A DNA stretch of 32,738 bases from an uncultured Clostridia bacterium (GCA_947570515.1 CANOUM010000003.1:1-32738); one strand, 5' to 3'; shown: positions 6,403-15,043, counted from the first letter of the stretch. A program made the numbers and translations. Notes: generated by a model from the sequence alone, not told the origin.

Positions 6403-7860
6403 ATGAGAGTATTATATGTAGATATCGATACCTTGCGTCCGGATCATATGGGCTGTTATGGCTATAGCCGTAACACAACCCCCAATTTTGACCAGGTTGC
6501 CAAAGAGGGCGTGCGCTTTGATGAATATTATTGCAGCGACGCACCTTGCCTGCCCAGCCGTGCGGCGCTGATCAGCGGCATGTTTGGCATCCACAATGGA
6601 GCGGTAGGCCATGGCGGCACGGCGGGAGATAAGCGCTATATGGGTGCGCCCCGTGACTTCAAGGATATGAACGACAGTAATAATTTTAACAACATTTTCA
6701 GAAAAGCGGGCATGCACACCGTGTCCATCAGTTCTTTTCCGGAGCGGCATTCCTCGTGGTGGTACAATGCCGGCTTTAACGAGATGTATAATGTAGGAAA
6801 GAGCGGCAACGAGTCAGGAGAAGAGGTGCTGCCGATCGCCCTGGACTGGCTGGATCGCAATCAAGACCGTGAAAACTGGTATATGCATGTGCATCTGTGG
6901 GATCCGCATACGCCGTACCGGGCTCCGGCCGAGCTGGGCAATCCGTTTAAGGAGGAGCCGCAGCTGCCGTGGCTGACGGACGAGGTGCTGGAAGAACATA
7001 AAAAAATGACAGGACCGCATGGCGCCCAGGAGATCGGTATGTATACCGATGTGCCCAATCCTCGTTATCCGCGTCATCCTGGCCGTGTGGACACGCCGGA
7101 GCAGCTCAAAGACTTTATCGATCAGTATGACTGCGGCGTATACTGGGCAGATCATCTGATCGGGCAGATTTTTGATAAGCTGCGCCAGCAAGGTATTTAT
7201 GACGATACGGCCATTATCATTTCCTCCGATCATGGAGAAAATCTGGGAGAGCTGGGACTGTATGCCGAGCATGCCACGGCCGATTATCCCACCTGCCATA
7301 TCCCGATGATCATCAAATGGCCGGGATGTCAGAAAGGAATCACCGATCAAGCCTTCCATTATCAGATCGATCTTGTGCCCACCGTTGCAGATCTCCTGCA
7401 GGTAGCACACTACGAAAAATGGGACGGGGCTTCCTATGCGCCCACGCTGCAAAGCGGCGAGGCCTGCGGACGCGATCATCTCATCATTTCTCAGTGCGCA
7501 CATGTGTGCCAGCGCAGCGCCCGGTTTGATGACTGGGTATACATGCGTACGATTCACGATGGCTATCATCTGTTTGACCGGGAGATGTTATTTAACGTAA
7601 AAGAAGACCCGCATGAGCAGCACGATGTCAAGGCGGAGCATCCGGAGCTTTGCGCGCGCGGCGCGAAAATGATTCTGGACTGGCAGGAGGAACAGATGCT
7701 GAGCTCAGACAGCGAAGTGGATCCGCTTTGGACGGTGATGCGGGAGGGAGGACCGCTGCATGCACGCGGTCATCTGAAAGAATATTTGGAGCGCCTGGAG
7801 GCGACAGGACGGGCAGAAGGCGCTCGGATTCTGAGAGAACGCCATCCGGATGAAATATAA
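6403..7860 (+). CDS. Cytoplasmic Cys-type sulfatase (alkaline phosphatase superfamily)
   Basis: The 485-residue protein has the sulfatase hallmark C49-L-P-S-R, where the Cys must be oxidised to formylglycine. Metal-ligand residues are visible as D7 and D9 (VDIDTLRPDHMG) and D276-H277 (SSDHGE). There is no signal peptide, so it should act in the cytoplasm on an imported sulfate ester or sulfamate. In an anaerobe the Cys would be matured by the radical SAM enzyme anSME, which is not visible here. A perfect AAGGAGGAGG site precedes the ATG, 22 bases after sdaAA. The substrate is unknown; serine O-sulfate or a sulfated amino sugar would connect it with its neighbours, but this is speculation. Confidence 0.9.
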   Translation: MRVLYVDIDTLRPDHMGCYGYSRNTTPNFDQVAKEGVRFDEYYCSDAPCLPSRAALISGMFGIHNGAVGHGGTAGDKRYMGAPRDFKDMNDSNNFNNIFRKAGMHTVSISSFPERHSSWWYNAGFNEMYNVGKSGNESGEEVLPIALDWLDRNQDRENWYMHVHLWDPHTPYRAPAELGNPFKEEPQLPWLTDEVLEEHKKMTGPHGAQEIGMYTDVPNPRYPRHPGRVDTPEQLKDFIDQYDCGVYWADHLIGQIFDKLRQQGIYDDTAIIISSDHGENLGELGLYAEHATADYPTCHIPMIIKWPGCQKGITDQAFHYQIDLVPTVADLLQVAHYEKWDGASYAPTLQSGEACGRDHLIISQCAHVCQRSARFDDWVYMRTIHDGYHLFDREMLFNVKEDPHEQHDVKAEHPELCARGAKMILDWQEEQMLSSDSEVDPLWTVMREGGPLHARGHLKEYLERLEATGRAEGARILRERHPDEI

Positions 7861-7893
7861 TGTAACTTAATTATTACAAATTTATTACAGGTA

Positions 7894-7922
7894 TTGACAA
7901 AACTGTAAAACTCCTTTATAAT
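7894..7922 (+). promoter_or_regulatory. Perfect consensus sigma-A promoter of the NlpC/P60 gene
   Basis: TTGACA (7894-7899) and TATAAT (7917-7922) are separated by 17 bases. The expected leader starts near 7929 and holds a small hairpin, arms CACTTGTT (7931-7938) and AACAGGTG (7942-7949), before the AAGGAG site at 7961. Confidence 0.85.
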
Positions 7923-7977
7923 ATTATCAACACTTGTTAAAAACAGGTGGGAATATTTTAAAGGAGTTTTTCATTTT

Positions 7978-9345
7978 ATGCATACATCTAAGAAAAATAA
8001 GAAAAATAAGAAAAAACGGGGGATGCTGGAAGCCGGCGCAGTGCTGGGCGCGCTGCTGCTTTTCATGAATGTAAGCGCAGCGCCGCTAAACGGGAAAACC
8101 GCCTCTATCCAAACAGGAGACCTTCAGACGGAGGCTGTGATGATGGACGCGGGCGCAGGCCAAATGAATGTAAACTCCATAACGGGTTTTGAATATAAAC
8201 AGACAGTTGCTTTATTAGATCAGAAAATTACAGAAGCAAACAGAGAAATCATTTTAAACGGGGACGCAGCAGAGGCCATCAAGCTATGTGAACGATTTTA
8301 TACAGCTGCCGACTTTAATGCATTGAAGCTGCCAAAGGTTAGCGCGAAGGAAGGAGCAAAGCTCTTTACCGAGATTGGCGGAGCCGGCATTGAAATTCAC
8401 ACTTTTGACGGCAGTGATAGCGTGACGGTATTATACCGCTGTGAGGACAGCAATTTCTATTATGTTGAATATAAAGAAACATACCGCGGATATATGGAAG
8501 CTAGTGGTTTGGATGCTTCTATTTTGAGCGAGAAACAGATTGAGCAGGTCAGTGAGATCAATCGCTGCCGGTTTGGGGCAGTTGCATCAGGCGAGACGGA
8601 GCTGCACGCAGGACCATCTGAATATGCTGAGATTCAGGCGCTTGTTGAAAAAGATACAATTCTGACTATCGTGGATGTGCATGGGGAATGGCTGAAAGTG
8701 AGCACAGCCGACATTACCGGATATGTGAAACAGGACACGGTAACGCCGACGCGTATTTTAACAGCTGAAGTGGATAGCGAAGGGTATATTAAGAGCGTTC
8801 GCATACAGCTGGAGCTGCAAAAACAGCAAGAAGAGGAGCAGCGTGCGAAAGAGGCTGCTGAGCGAGCAGCGGCGCAGGAGGAGGTCGTAAGTACAGGAGA
8901 AGATGTTTCTTATGATCAGAGCAACGATCAGACGCCGTCCTCCGGCGGAACAAGCGGAAACAATGTGGGTTCTTCCATAGGAGAGGCTATTGTCAATACG
9001 GCTTTGAATTATCTGGGTGTGCCGTATGTGTATGGAGGATCTTCACCTTCTGGGTTTGATTGTTCCGGTCTTGTGTATTACAGTGCGATGATGAATGGTG
9101 TCGCACTTCCGCGCTGTGCGGATGATCAATATTATGCCGGTGGTACCTATGTATCGTATGAGAATTTGGCAGTAGGCGATCTGGTCTTCTTCTCTGCCGA
9201 CTGGTCAAACGAGATTGAGCATGTAGGGATTTATGTAGGCGGTGGACAGTTTGTTCATGCGCCGAGTACCGGCGATGTGGTTAAGATCAGTACAATTACA
9301 GATTATTACGCCCGCAATTATTGGGGAGCCCTTCGATTAGGGTAA
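7978..9345 (+). CDS. Secreted SH3b plus NlpC/P60 peptidoglycan hydrolase
   Basis: The 455-residue protein starts with a very basic N-terminus and one hydrophobic segment ending in NVSAAP, read as a signal peptide. A bacterial SH3 domain follows at about residues 200-258 (TELHAGPSEYAEI ... GEWLKV), then a glutamate- and alanine-rich coiled coil around 280-305, a Ser/Gly/Asn linker, and a C-terminal NlpC/P60 domain from about 340. The Cys-His-His triad is visible as C362 (FDCSG), H415 (EHVGIY) and H427. Such enzymes cut D-glutamyl-diamino acid bonds in wall peptides and are used in cell separation or wall turnover. It is monocistronic, between a consensus promoter and a strong terminator. Confidence 0.93.
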   Translation: MHTSKKNKKNKKKRGMLEAGAVLGALLLFMNVSAAPLNGKTASIQTGDLQTEAVMMDAGAGQMNVNSITGFEYKQTVALLDQKITEANREIILNGDAAEAIKLCERFYTAADFNALKLPKVSAKEGAKLFTEIGGAGIEIHTFDGSDSVTVLYRCEDSNFYYVEYKETYRGYMEASGLDASILSEKQIEQVSEINRCRFGAVASGETELHAGPSEYAEIQALVEKDTILTIVDVHGEWLKVSTADITGYVKQDTVTPTRILTAEVDSEGYIKSVRIQLELQKQQEEEQRAKEAAERAAAQEEVVSTGEDVSYDQSNDQTPSSGGTSGNNVGSSIGEAIVNTALNYLGVPYVYGGSSPSGFDCSGLVYYSAMMNGVALPRCADDQYYAGGTYVSYENLAVGDLVFFSADWSNEIEHVGIYVGGGQFVHAPSTGDVVKISTITDYYARNYWGALRLG

Positions 9346-9352
9346 GGTGTAT

Positions 9353-9413
9353 AAGACAAAAGCCCTCTCTAAACAGCTGATAACAAGTGCTGTTTAGAGA
9401 GGGCTTTTGTCTT
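9353..9413. terminator. Bidirectional intrinsic terminator
   Basis: Perfect 25-base arms at 9353-9377 and 9389-9413 enclose an 11-base loop. A and T runs inside the arms give a T-rich tail in both directions. It separates the convergent wall hydrolase and esterase genes. Confidence 0.9.
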
Positions 9414-9417
9414 GTGT

Positions 9418-10377
9418 TTAACGAGTGGATTGTTTTCGATTGATCCATTCGGTTGATATATCCATGGCGAGCCGGCAGGCGTTGGTTTGATCCAGTGCAT
9501 TCAACATGACAAAATCATGAATGATGCCCTGTATCTGTACGGCTGTTACTTCTACGCCGGCAGATCGAAGTTTCTCGCCAAAGCATTCTCCTTCACTGCG
9601 CAAAACATCTGCCTGACCGTTAATGATCATGGTTTGTGGAAAGTATTTCAGGTAATCTCTGTTTGCTCGGAGGGGTGAGGCGGTGATTTCATTGCGGTCT
9701 TTAGGGCAGGCAGTATATTGCTGCCAAAACCATTTCATTTCCTCTCGGTACAGATAATAATGAATTGCGAATTCACGATAACTGGGCGTATCAAAACAAG
9801 CGTTTGTTACCGGATAATATAGAAGAAGTTTGTGAATAGATGGTCCGTGCCGCATTTTCGACATAAGGATCATGGCAATTGCCATATTGCCACCGACACT
9901 GTCGCCGGCAATGGAAAGTGCAGAATGATGGATCATGGGATAGCGATCATGAATGATTTCGTAGAGATGAGATAATATAAAATAGCACTGTTCAATAGCT
10001 GTTGGATATTTAGCTTCTGGCGCGCGGCTGTATTCTGGAAATACAACTAAAGAATCGGTTCTGGCGCAAAGCTCTCTGACCAGTTTTTCGTGGGTGTGAA
10101 AACTGCCAAACACCCATCCGCCGCCATGGATATAGAAGATAGTATTTCTTATCTTGCTATTTTCAGGAGCAATGAAGTACACCGGTACGTGTCCCCATTT
10201 TCCGGTGTTTATCAACTCGGAGGATATCTCGGCGGGATATTTATATACTGGTGCATCTTGTGCTTTTTCTAATACTTTTCTGCCTTGTTCAGGGGGTAGC
10301 TGAAAAATCAATGGCGGGACAGCGCTTTGATCACAGATGAGCTCGGCGGCGGGCTCTAATGGAACACATCGTTTCAT
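9418..10377 (-). CDS. HSL-family alpha/beta hydrolase (acetyl esterase/lipase)
   Basis: The 319-residue protein has the hormone-sensitive lipase family features: the oxyanion motif HGGGWVFGS near residue 86, the nucleophile elbow GDSVGG with S160, and acid and base residues D257 (GQADVLR) and H287 (GIIHDFVM). It should hydrolyse short-chain acyl esters in the cytoplasm; no signal peptide is seen. The ATG at 10377 follows AAGGAGAG by about 9 bases. Upstream only a poor promoter is visible (TATAAC with no clear -35). The stop lies 4 bases from the bidirectional terminator. The physiological substrate is unknown. Confidence 0.88.
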   Translation of the reverse strand: MKRCVPLEPAAELICDQSAVPPLIFQLPPEQGRKVLEKAQDAPVYKYPAEISSELINTGKWGHVPVYFIAPENSKIRNTIFYIHGGGWVFGSFHTHEKLVRELCARTDSLVVFPEYSRAPEAKYPTAIEQCYFILSHLYEIIHDRYPMIHHSALSIAGDSVGGNMAIAMILMSKMRHGPSIHKLLLYYPVTNACFDTPSYREFAIHYYLYREEMKWFWQQYTACPKDRNEITASPLRANRDYLKYFPQTMIINGQADVLRSEGECFGEKLRSAGVEVTAVQIQGIIHDFVMLNALDQTNACRLAMDISTEWINRKQSTR

Positions 10378-10461
10378 ATAGTATGACTCTCCTTTTATAA
10401 GCTAGCGTATTGTTGTTATACTATGCAAAATGGAGAAGAGATGTACTTAAATGGTAAACTT

Positions 10462-10498
10462 AAAAAAAGAGCGGACAAGCTTCAAAAGCTTGTCCGCT
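10462..10498 (-). terminator. Intrinsic terminator of the GNAT gene
   Basis: A perfect 13-base stem (10470-10482 with 10486-10498, loop of 3) is followed on the minus strand by seven T residues, the complement of 10462-10468. It lies 26 bases after the GNAT stop codon and separates that gene from the esterase gene on the same strand. Confidence 0.9.
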
Positions 10499-10524
10499 GT
10501 AATTTTGATATCTGCACAGTTTGC

Positions 10525-11112
10525 TTATAAGTTAGATTCTACAAAATGTACGGCAGATATATCCCAATATTTTTTATAAATCCGTTTTTCATTGCCATCA
10601 AGATTAAGCTGGTACATTCTAAATGTCACTAAAATGTCTTTAGGTTGCCATTGTTCTTCGTAGGAATATTGATATTTCATGCCCACGTTTTGCATTACGC
10701 TGCCGCTTCGGGGGTTGCTTCTGTCATGTGTGGCAGTAATATACGGGAGGCTGTCTTTCTGTACTTGCGTGATAACAGCTTTGGCAGCTTCTATAACAAT
10801 GCCCTGATGCCAGAATTCTTTTCGAAGGCCATAGCCAAAATCGTGGTGTTCTTCCATATCAACATTTACGTACCCAATCGGATCAGGATTACTTTTCAAA
10901 CAAATAGCATAAGCATAGGCTTGTGGCTTGGCGTATTCTAAGGCGTACCGCTCTTCATAAAACTTTTTGGCATCCTCTAGGTTTTGAGCAGGGTACCAGG
11001 GTAAAAATCGATTTACTTCTTTATCCTGAAGAATCAGAAAAAGAGCTTCTATATCGTTTTCTGTAAATTTTCTTAAAATTAAACGCTCTGTTTCCAGTGT
11101 GGGTGTATTTAT
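10525..11112 (-). CDS. GNAT family N-acetyltransferase, apparent ATA start
   Basis: The protein is a RimJ/RimL-like GNAT domain of about 195 residues. The opening TLETERLILRKFTENDIEALF and the later GYGLRKEFWHQGIVIEAAKAV, corresponding to the acetyl-CoA loop, are typical. Homologues start with Met directly before NTPTLETERL, but the codon here is ATA at 11112-11110, placed 6 bases after a perfect AGGAGG. In-frame GTG at 11169 and TTG at 11145 lie inside the intergenic repeat and have no ribosome binding site. Either ATA initiates inefficiently or the start codon has been lost. The target of acetylation is unknown; ribosomal proteins, amino acids or antibiotics are all possible in this family. 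Confidence 0.8.
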   Translation of the reverse strand: MNTPTLETERLILRKFTENDIEALFLILQDKEVNRFLPWYPAQNLEDAKKFYEERYALEYAKPQAYAYAICLKSNPDPIGYVNVDMEEHHDFGYGLRKEFWHQGIVIEAAKAVITQVQKDSLPYITATHDRSNPRSGSVMQNVGMKYQYSYEEQWQPKDILVTFRMYQLNLDGNEKRIYKKYWDISAVHFVESNL

Positions 11113-11141
11113 GTCTTTCCTCCTGAGTGGTATTGGGGTTA

Positions 11142-11258
11142 GCAAGCAATCCCTTCGGGATTCTTGCACCTGTTTTCATGACGATATCGCAAGTTTGCCT
11201 TTGGCAAACTTGGAGCGCAGCACAATCACTTGATTAGCCGAAATACATCTGGCTGCGC
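11142..11258. repeat. Modular hairpin-rich intergenic repeat, copy 1
   Basis: Three modules shared with 16577-16698 are present: a GCAAG...CTTGC hairpin (11142-11153 with 11157-11167), a CAAGTTTGCC hairpin with perfect 10-base arms (11190-11199 with 11203-11212), and a 45-base core (11214-11258). The core differs from copy 2 at about six positions. Its ends, AGCGCAGC at 11214 and GCTGCGCT at 11252-11259, pair. The element lies between the GNAT coding region and its probable -10 and would be in the leader RNA. Confidence 0.8.
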
Positions 11259-11260
11259 TT

Positions 11261-11266
11261 ATTATA
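11261..11266 (-). promoter_or_regulatory. Probable -10 element of the GNAT gene
   Basis: Minus-strand TATAAT at 11261-11266 directly borders repeat copy 1. The -35 region at 17 bases is only a T run, so the promoter would be weak or activator dependent. Confidence 0.45.
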
Positions 11267-11324
11267 CTACACGGTTGAGAATAAAAAAAGGAATGGAAGT
11301 TTTGTTTTATTAGGTTATATTTTG

Positions 11325-11336
11325 CTTGTATACCAG
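11325..11336. promoter_or_regulatory. GntR-like palindrome upstream of the lipoprotein gene
   Basis: The 12-base imperfect palindrome CTTGTATACCAG has a TGTATAC-type centre like operators of FadR/GntR-subfamily regulators. It lies 12 bases before the -35 element. No GntR gene is in the window, so this is only a candidate site. Confidence 0.3.
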
Positions 11337-11348
11337 TTGGGAAAAACA

Positions 11349-11377
11349 TTGACTATATGAGATTTTTTGTATATTAT
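11349..11377 (+). promoter_or_regulatory. Sigma-A promoter of the lipoprotein gene
   Basis: TTGACT (11349-11354) and TATTAT (11372-11377) are 17 bases apart, 37 bases before the ATG at 11414. Confidence 0.75.
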
Positions 11378-11413
11378 GTAAGTATAAAATATAAATATAA
11401 GGAGAATATTTGT

Positions 11414-12832
11414 ATGAAAAAGAGAAAAATGTTGCTCAGTTGTATACTGTGTTTAACTTTAGTCGTATTTTCCTTTATAGGCTGTACGGATGCTTCGGTT
11501 AAGAATTCCTGCGTGCGTATTGCGATTCAGTATGTCAATTATGATCCTTTACTAGAAAAAGGAGAGGACTTAGAGGTAAAACGGAATTCGCAGGTGAAAG
11601 CGCAGGAGGAATATATTAACCGATATCTACAGGAAAAGGGGTATGAGTATACGGTAGATTTGGAAGTTACTTTCAATATAGAGGAAGAAGAGATAAAAGA
11701 GTATAATTTAATATACGGCGCCTTTACGTATACGTCCAAAGAATTGTCGGAGCGATATAGAGATCTTTCGGAGGAATTAAAAGAAGATGGTAAGCTAAAG
11801 GAGGTTTACCAAAGCATTCCGGAAATATACTGGGAAACAGTGAAAGTGAATGGAGCTGTCTATAGTATCATTCGCTCCTTTGCGAATCGGGTAGACAGTC
11901 TGCTGTTCCCCAAAGATTTTGAAAATATGCAGCTTAGCATACCGGAAGAATGCATAGGGGCTTCCTTGCAGGAGTGGGAGGATTTCTTTGAGACGATTTA
12001 TCAGAAAAATGGACAAGAGAGCTTTCTGCTTCCTCCCTTCACAAGTGGATATGCCGATATGCCTGTTATGCCGGGGTTAGGCTGGTCAGCCCATTTTCAG
12101 CTCATCACGCCTTATATCGGGATCGCATATGATGAACCGGAGCTAGGTCCGCAGCTCATATATCAGAGTCAGTACGCAAAGGAGATAATACGCACATGGC
12201 AGAAATTTGCGGAGTGTGGATATATTAACCTATATAATTTTGATCAGCTGTATATAAGTCCAATGCTAGGGTATGATGTGATACCGCAGCAAGAGGAGGT
12301 GAGGGGATGCTATTATCCGATGCAGCAGGAAATCTATGCAGCGCCTCAGCTTTTGTATTCGCCGACAATGGAGCTGCTGATTCCGAAAGAAAATAAGGGA
12401 TTTGATCTAACCTGCCAATTTTTGAATGATATAGCGAATGATATAGAGCTAAGCAGAGTTGTATGTTTGACAGAGCAGGGGGAGAGTTTTTTACGGGCAA
12501 CGCCTACTGCGGACATGTTTTTCGAAATAGGACAAAATTCAGGCCTGTTTGGAACGGAAGAAGAAAACAAAGAGCAGCTTGTTAATCGGCTGAAGTTAAA
12601 CAAAGAGGCGCCGCTTCCCGGTTTTGTTTTTGATTGGACTGAGGTGGAGAAAGAATATATAGAAATTGAAGGCTATCTGGCCAGCAATCCTCTTTCTATA
12701 CTCAGCAGTGATCTATCCGTTTGGGGAAACTGGGAGTCATATATTCAAGATATGATCGATACCATGTATGAGCTTGGGCTGCAAGCCGTACTGGATGAAG
12801 TGCAGCGACAGATAGAGGTATATAATAAATAG
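11414..12832 (+). CDS. Putative lipoprotein of unknown function, solute-binding-protein-like
   Basis: The 472-residue product starts with a basic signal peptide and a lipobox SFIGC with C24 as the lipid-bearing residue; the -3 position is Phe, slightly unusual. The ATG at 11414 follows AAGGAG by 9 bases; an upstream in-frame ATG at 11357 lies in the promoter region. The mature part is acidic and rich in aromatic residues and looks like an extracellular solute-binding protein fold, with segments such as PEECIGASLQEWEDFFETIY, but I see no diagnostic motif. No permease or ATPase is next to it. It is monocistronic and its base composition is more AT-rich than its neighbours, which may hint at separate ancestry. 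Confidence 0.75.
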   Translation: MKKRKMLLSCILCLTLVVFSFIGCTDASVKNSCVRIAIQYVNYDPLLEKGEDLEVKRNSQVKAQEEYINRYLQEKGYEYTVDLEVTFNIEEEEIKEYNLIYGAFTYTSKELSERYRDLSEELKEDGKLKEVYQSIPEIYWETVKVNGAVYSIIRSFANRVDSLLFPKDFENMQLSIPEECIGASLQEWEDFFETIYQKNGQESFLLPPFTSGYADMPVMPGLGWSAHFQLITPYIGIAYDEPELGPQLIYQSQYAKEIIRTWQKFAECGYINLYNFDQLYISPMLGYDVIPQQEEVRGCYYPMQQEIYAAPQLLYSPTMELLIPKENKGFDLTCQFLNDIANDIELSRVVCLTEQGESFLRATPTADMFFEIGQNSGLFGTEEENKEQLVNRLKLNKEAPLPGFVFDWTEVEKEYIEIEGYLASNPLSILSSDLSVWGNWESYIQDMIDTMYELGLQAVLDEVQRQIEVYNK

Positions 12833-12867
12833 TATGATGGCGGGATGTTGTTGATTAGGAAACAAAT

Positions 12868-12928
12868 AACAAACCAGATTGCCCCTGTCGGCTACGGTAG
12901 TATGTCGACAGGGGCAATCTGGTTTGTT
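12868..12928. terminator. Bidirectional intrinsic terminator
   Basis: Perfect 23-base arms at 12868-12890 and 12906-12928 enclose a 15-base loop. It stands between the convergent lipoprotein and glutamine synthetase genes. Confidence 0.88.
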
Positions 12929-12934
12929 TATATA

Positions 12935-15043
12935 TCAAACATAAAACAATAGTTTCGTATATGTCGGGTAGGGCCAATATTCCTCGGCGGTTAGACGCTC
13001 CATTTCGTCGGCAGCACTCCGCAGAGCAGCCATAGCCGGTAAAATAGCATCTTTGAAATAAAGAGCCTTTTCGTGAATATCTGTCAAATTATGTGTTTTC
13101 TCTAAACGATCCTCCAGATGACAGAGCTTTTCGTAAGCCTCAGCAGAAAGATGAGAAAGGGTCTGAGCTAAAGACTCTTCGCTGGTCTTAATTTCGGTCA
13201 GTCCGGCCTGTTTTTTATGGAGCACAGCAGAACATAAGAAATCCACATATTTGGACACAGCCGGTAAAATTTCTTTGTAGGCCATATCGATCATCGTCAG
13301 GGCTTCCATGTTAAGGGTCTTGCAATAGCTTTCCAGAGAAATTTCAAAGCGGGACTGCAGCTCAGTGGGCGTGAAGATGTGATGCTTAGTAAATACCTGT
13401 ACATTTTTTTCGGCCAGATAGGCAGGGAGCGCGTCAACGGTGGTCACCAGATTGGACAGACCGCGGCGGGCAGCTTCCTCAATCCATTCCTTGGAATAGT
13501 TATTGCCATTGAAGATAATTCGTTTATGATCGTGAATCGTACGCTGGATCAGCGCCTGCAGCGACACGTCAAAATCTTCAGCCTGTTCCAGCTCTTCAGC
13601 AAACTGAGAAAGAGCCTCTGCAACAATGGTATTCAAAATTACATTGGGGCCCGAAATAGAGGAACCAGAACCAGGCATCCGGAACTCGAATTTATTACCG
13701 GTAAAGGCCAAGGGAGAGGTGCGGTTACGGTCGGTGGTGTCCTGCGCAAAACGCGGCAGGATATGTACACCGACTTTCAGCTCCTTGCGGTCCTGCTGTT
13801 CATATTGGCTGCCGTTTTCAATTGTGTTTAAAATCGAAGTCAGTTCAGAACCTAAAAACATAGATACAATAGCAGGGGGAGCTTCATTGCCGCCGAGACG
13901 GTGATCGTTATTTACGCTGGCGATGGAAGCGCGCAGCAGATCCTGATATTCATCGACAGCTTTGATGACAGCTGTAAGAAAGAGAAGAAACTGCGCATTA
14001 TCACGCGGAGAATCGCCGGGCTCCAATAGATTGATGCCCGTATCAGTGGATAAAGACCAGTTATTATGTTTACCGCTGCCATTTACCCCTTCGAAGGGCT
14101 TTTCATGGAGCAGACAGGCCAGCTCATGACGGCGCGCCACTTTCTTCATGATTTCCATAGTCAGCTGATTGTGATCGGTTGCGGTATTGGTATCGTTAAA
14201 GATCGGAGCCAGCTCATGCTGTGCCGGCGCGGCCTCGTTATGTTCCGTCTTGGCAAGGATTCCCAGTTTCCAAAGCTCTTCATCCAGATCTGCCATAAAT
14301 TCAGCCACGCGGGGTTTGATTGTACCAAAATAATGATCCTCTAATTCCTGTCCTTTAGGCGGTTGCGCACCGAACAGGGTGCGTCCGCAAATGACAAGAT
14401 CCTGACGCTGATAATATTTTTTGCGGCTGATCAGAAAATACTCCTGCTCAGGACCGACGGTCACAATAACCCTCTTGACATCATGATGTCCAAACAGGCG
14501 CAAAATCCGCAGTGCCTGTTTGTTGATTGCCTCCACGGAGCGAAGCAGGGGCGTTTTTTTGTCCAGGGCTTCACCGCCATATGAATAAAAAACAGTGGGA
14601 ATACACAGCGTATGATCTTTGATAAAGGCGTACGAAGAAGGGTCCCAGGCGGTATAACCGCGTGCCTCAAAGGTGGAGCGCAGGCCGCCGTTCGGAAAAC
14701 TAGAGGCATCCGGTTCTCCCTTTACAAGCTCTTTCCCCGAAAATTCCATAATGATATGGCCGCCCTCAATCGGGCTGATAAAGCTGTCATGCTTTTCCGC
14801 TGTAATGCCCGTCAAAGGCTGAAACCAGTGTGTATAATGCGTAGCGCCCTTTTCGATGGCCCAATCTTTCATCGCATTGGCAACCACATTGCCAACAGCA
14901 GGATCAAGCTTACGCCCCTCTGCAATCGTCCTTTGCAGAGCACGATAAGTTTCTTTGGGCAAACGTTCCTTCATCACATGGTCATTAAAGACCATGCTGC
15001 CAAACAGCGCCGGCACGCGATGTAATATAGTTGTAGTTTCCAT
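12935..15043 (-). CDS. glnN: Glutamine synthetase type III
   Basis: The 702-residue protein is the right size for GSIII, which makes glutamine from glutamate, ammonia and ATP and forms large dodecamers. It shows the GSIII N-terminal domain with KGEPDASSFPNGG and RSTFEARGYTAWDPSS around residues 110-145, the metal-binding GPEQEYFL, the HNEAAPAQHE segment, and NGSGKHNNWSLST, the ATP/ammonia-site motif. The C-terminal 200 residues form the helical type III extension. The ATG follows AAAGGAAACTT. The gene lies 15 bases after the transglutaminase-like gene and ends next to a strong terminator, so the two form an operon. No nitrogen-regulator gene is nearby. Confidence 0.97.
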   Translation of the reverse strand: METTTILHRVPALFGSMVFNDHVMKERLPKETYRALQRTIAEGRKLDPAVGNVVANAMKDWAIEKGATHYTHWFQPLTGITAEKHDSFISPIEGGHIIMEFSGKELVKGEPDASSFPNGGLRSTFEARGYTAWDPSSYAFIKDHTLCIPTVFYSYGGEALDKKTPLLRSVEAINKQALRILRLFGHHDVKRVIVTVGPEQEYFLISRKKYYQRQDLVICGRTLFGAQPPKGQELEDHYFGTIKPRVAEFMADLDEELWKLGILAKTEHNEAAPAQHELAPIFNDTNTATDHNQLTMEIMKKVARRHELACLLHEKPFEGVNGSGKHNNWSLSTDTGINLLEPGDSPRDNAQFLLFLTAVIKAVDEYQDLLRASIASVNNDHRLGGNEAPPAIVSMFLGSELTSILNTIENGSQYEQQDRKELKVGVHILPRFAQDTTDRNRTSPLAFTGNKFEFRMPGSGSSISGPNVILNTIVAEALSQFAEELEQAEDFDVSLQALIQRTIHDHKRIIFNGNNYSKEWIEEAARRGLSNLVTTVDALPAYLAEKNVQVFTKHHIFTPTELQSRFEISLESYCKTLNMEALTMIDMAYKEILPAVSKYVDFLCSAVLHKKQAGLTEIKTSEESLAQTLSHLSAEAYEKLCHLEDRLEKTHNLTDIHEKALYFKDAILPAMAALRSAADEMERLTAEEYWPYPTYTKLLFYV

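Noticed and set aside
6814..7569. A 251-codon minus-strand open frame inside the sulfatase gene
   Set aside because: The sense strand has clear sulfatase motifs throughout; the antisense frame follows from codon composition.
11113..11169. GNAT start at GTG 11169
   Set aside because: The extra residues are encoded by the repeat hairpin, with no ribosome binding site, and are not family-like. It remains possible and is discussed as a finding.
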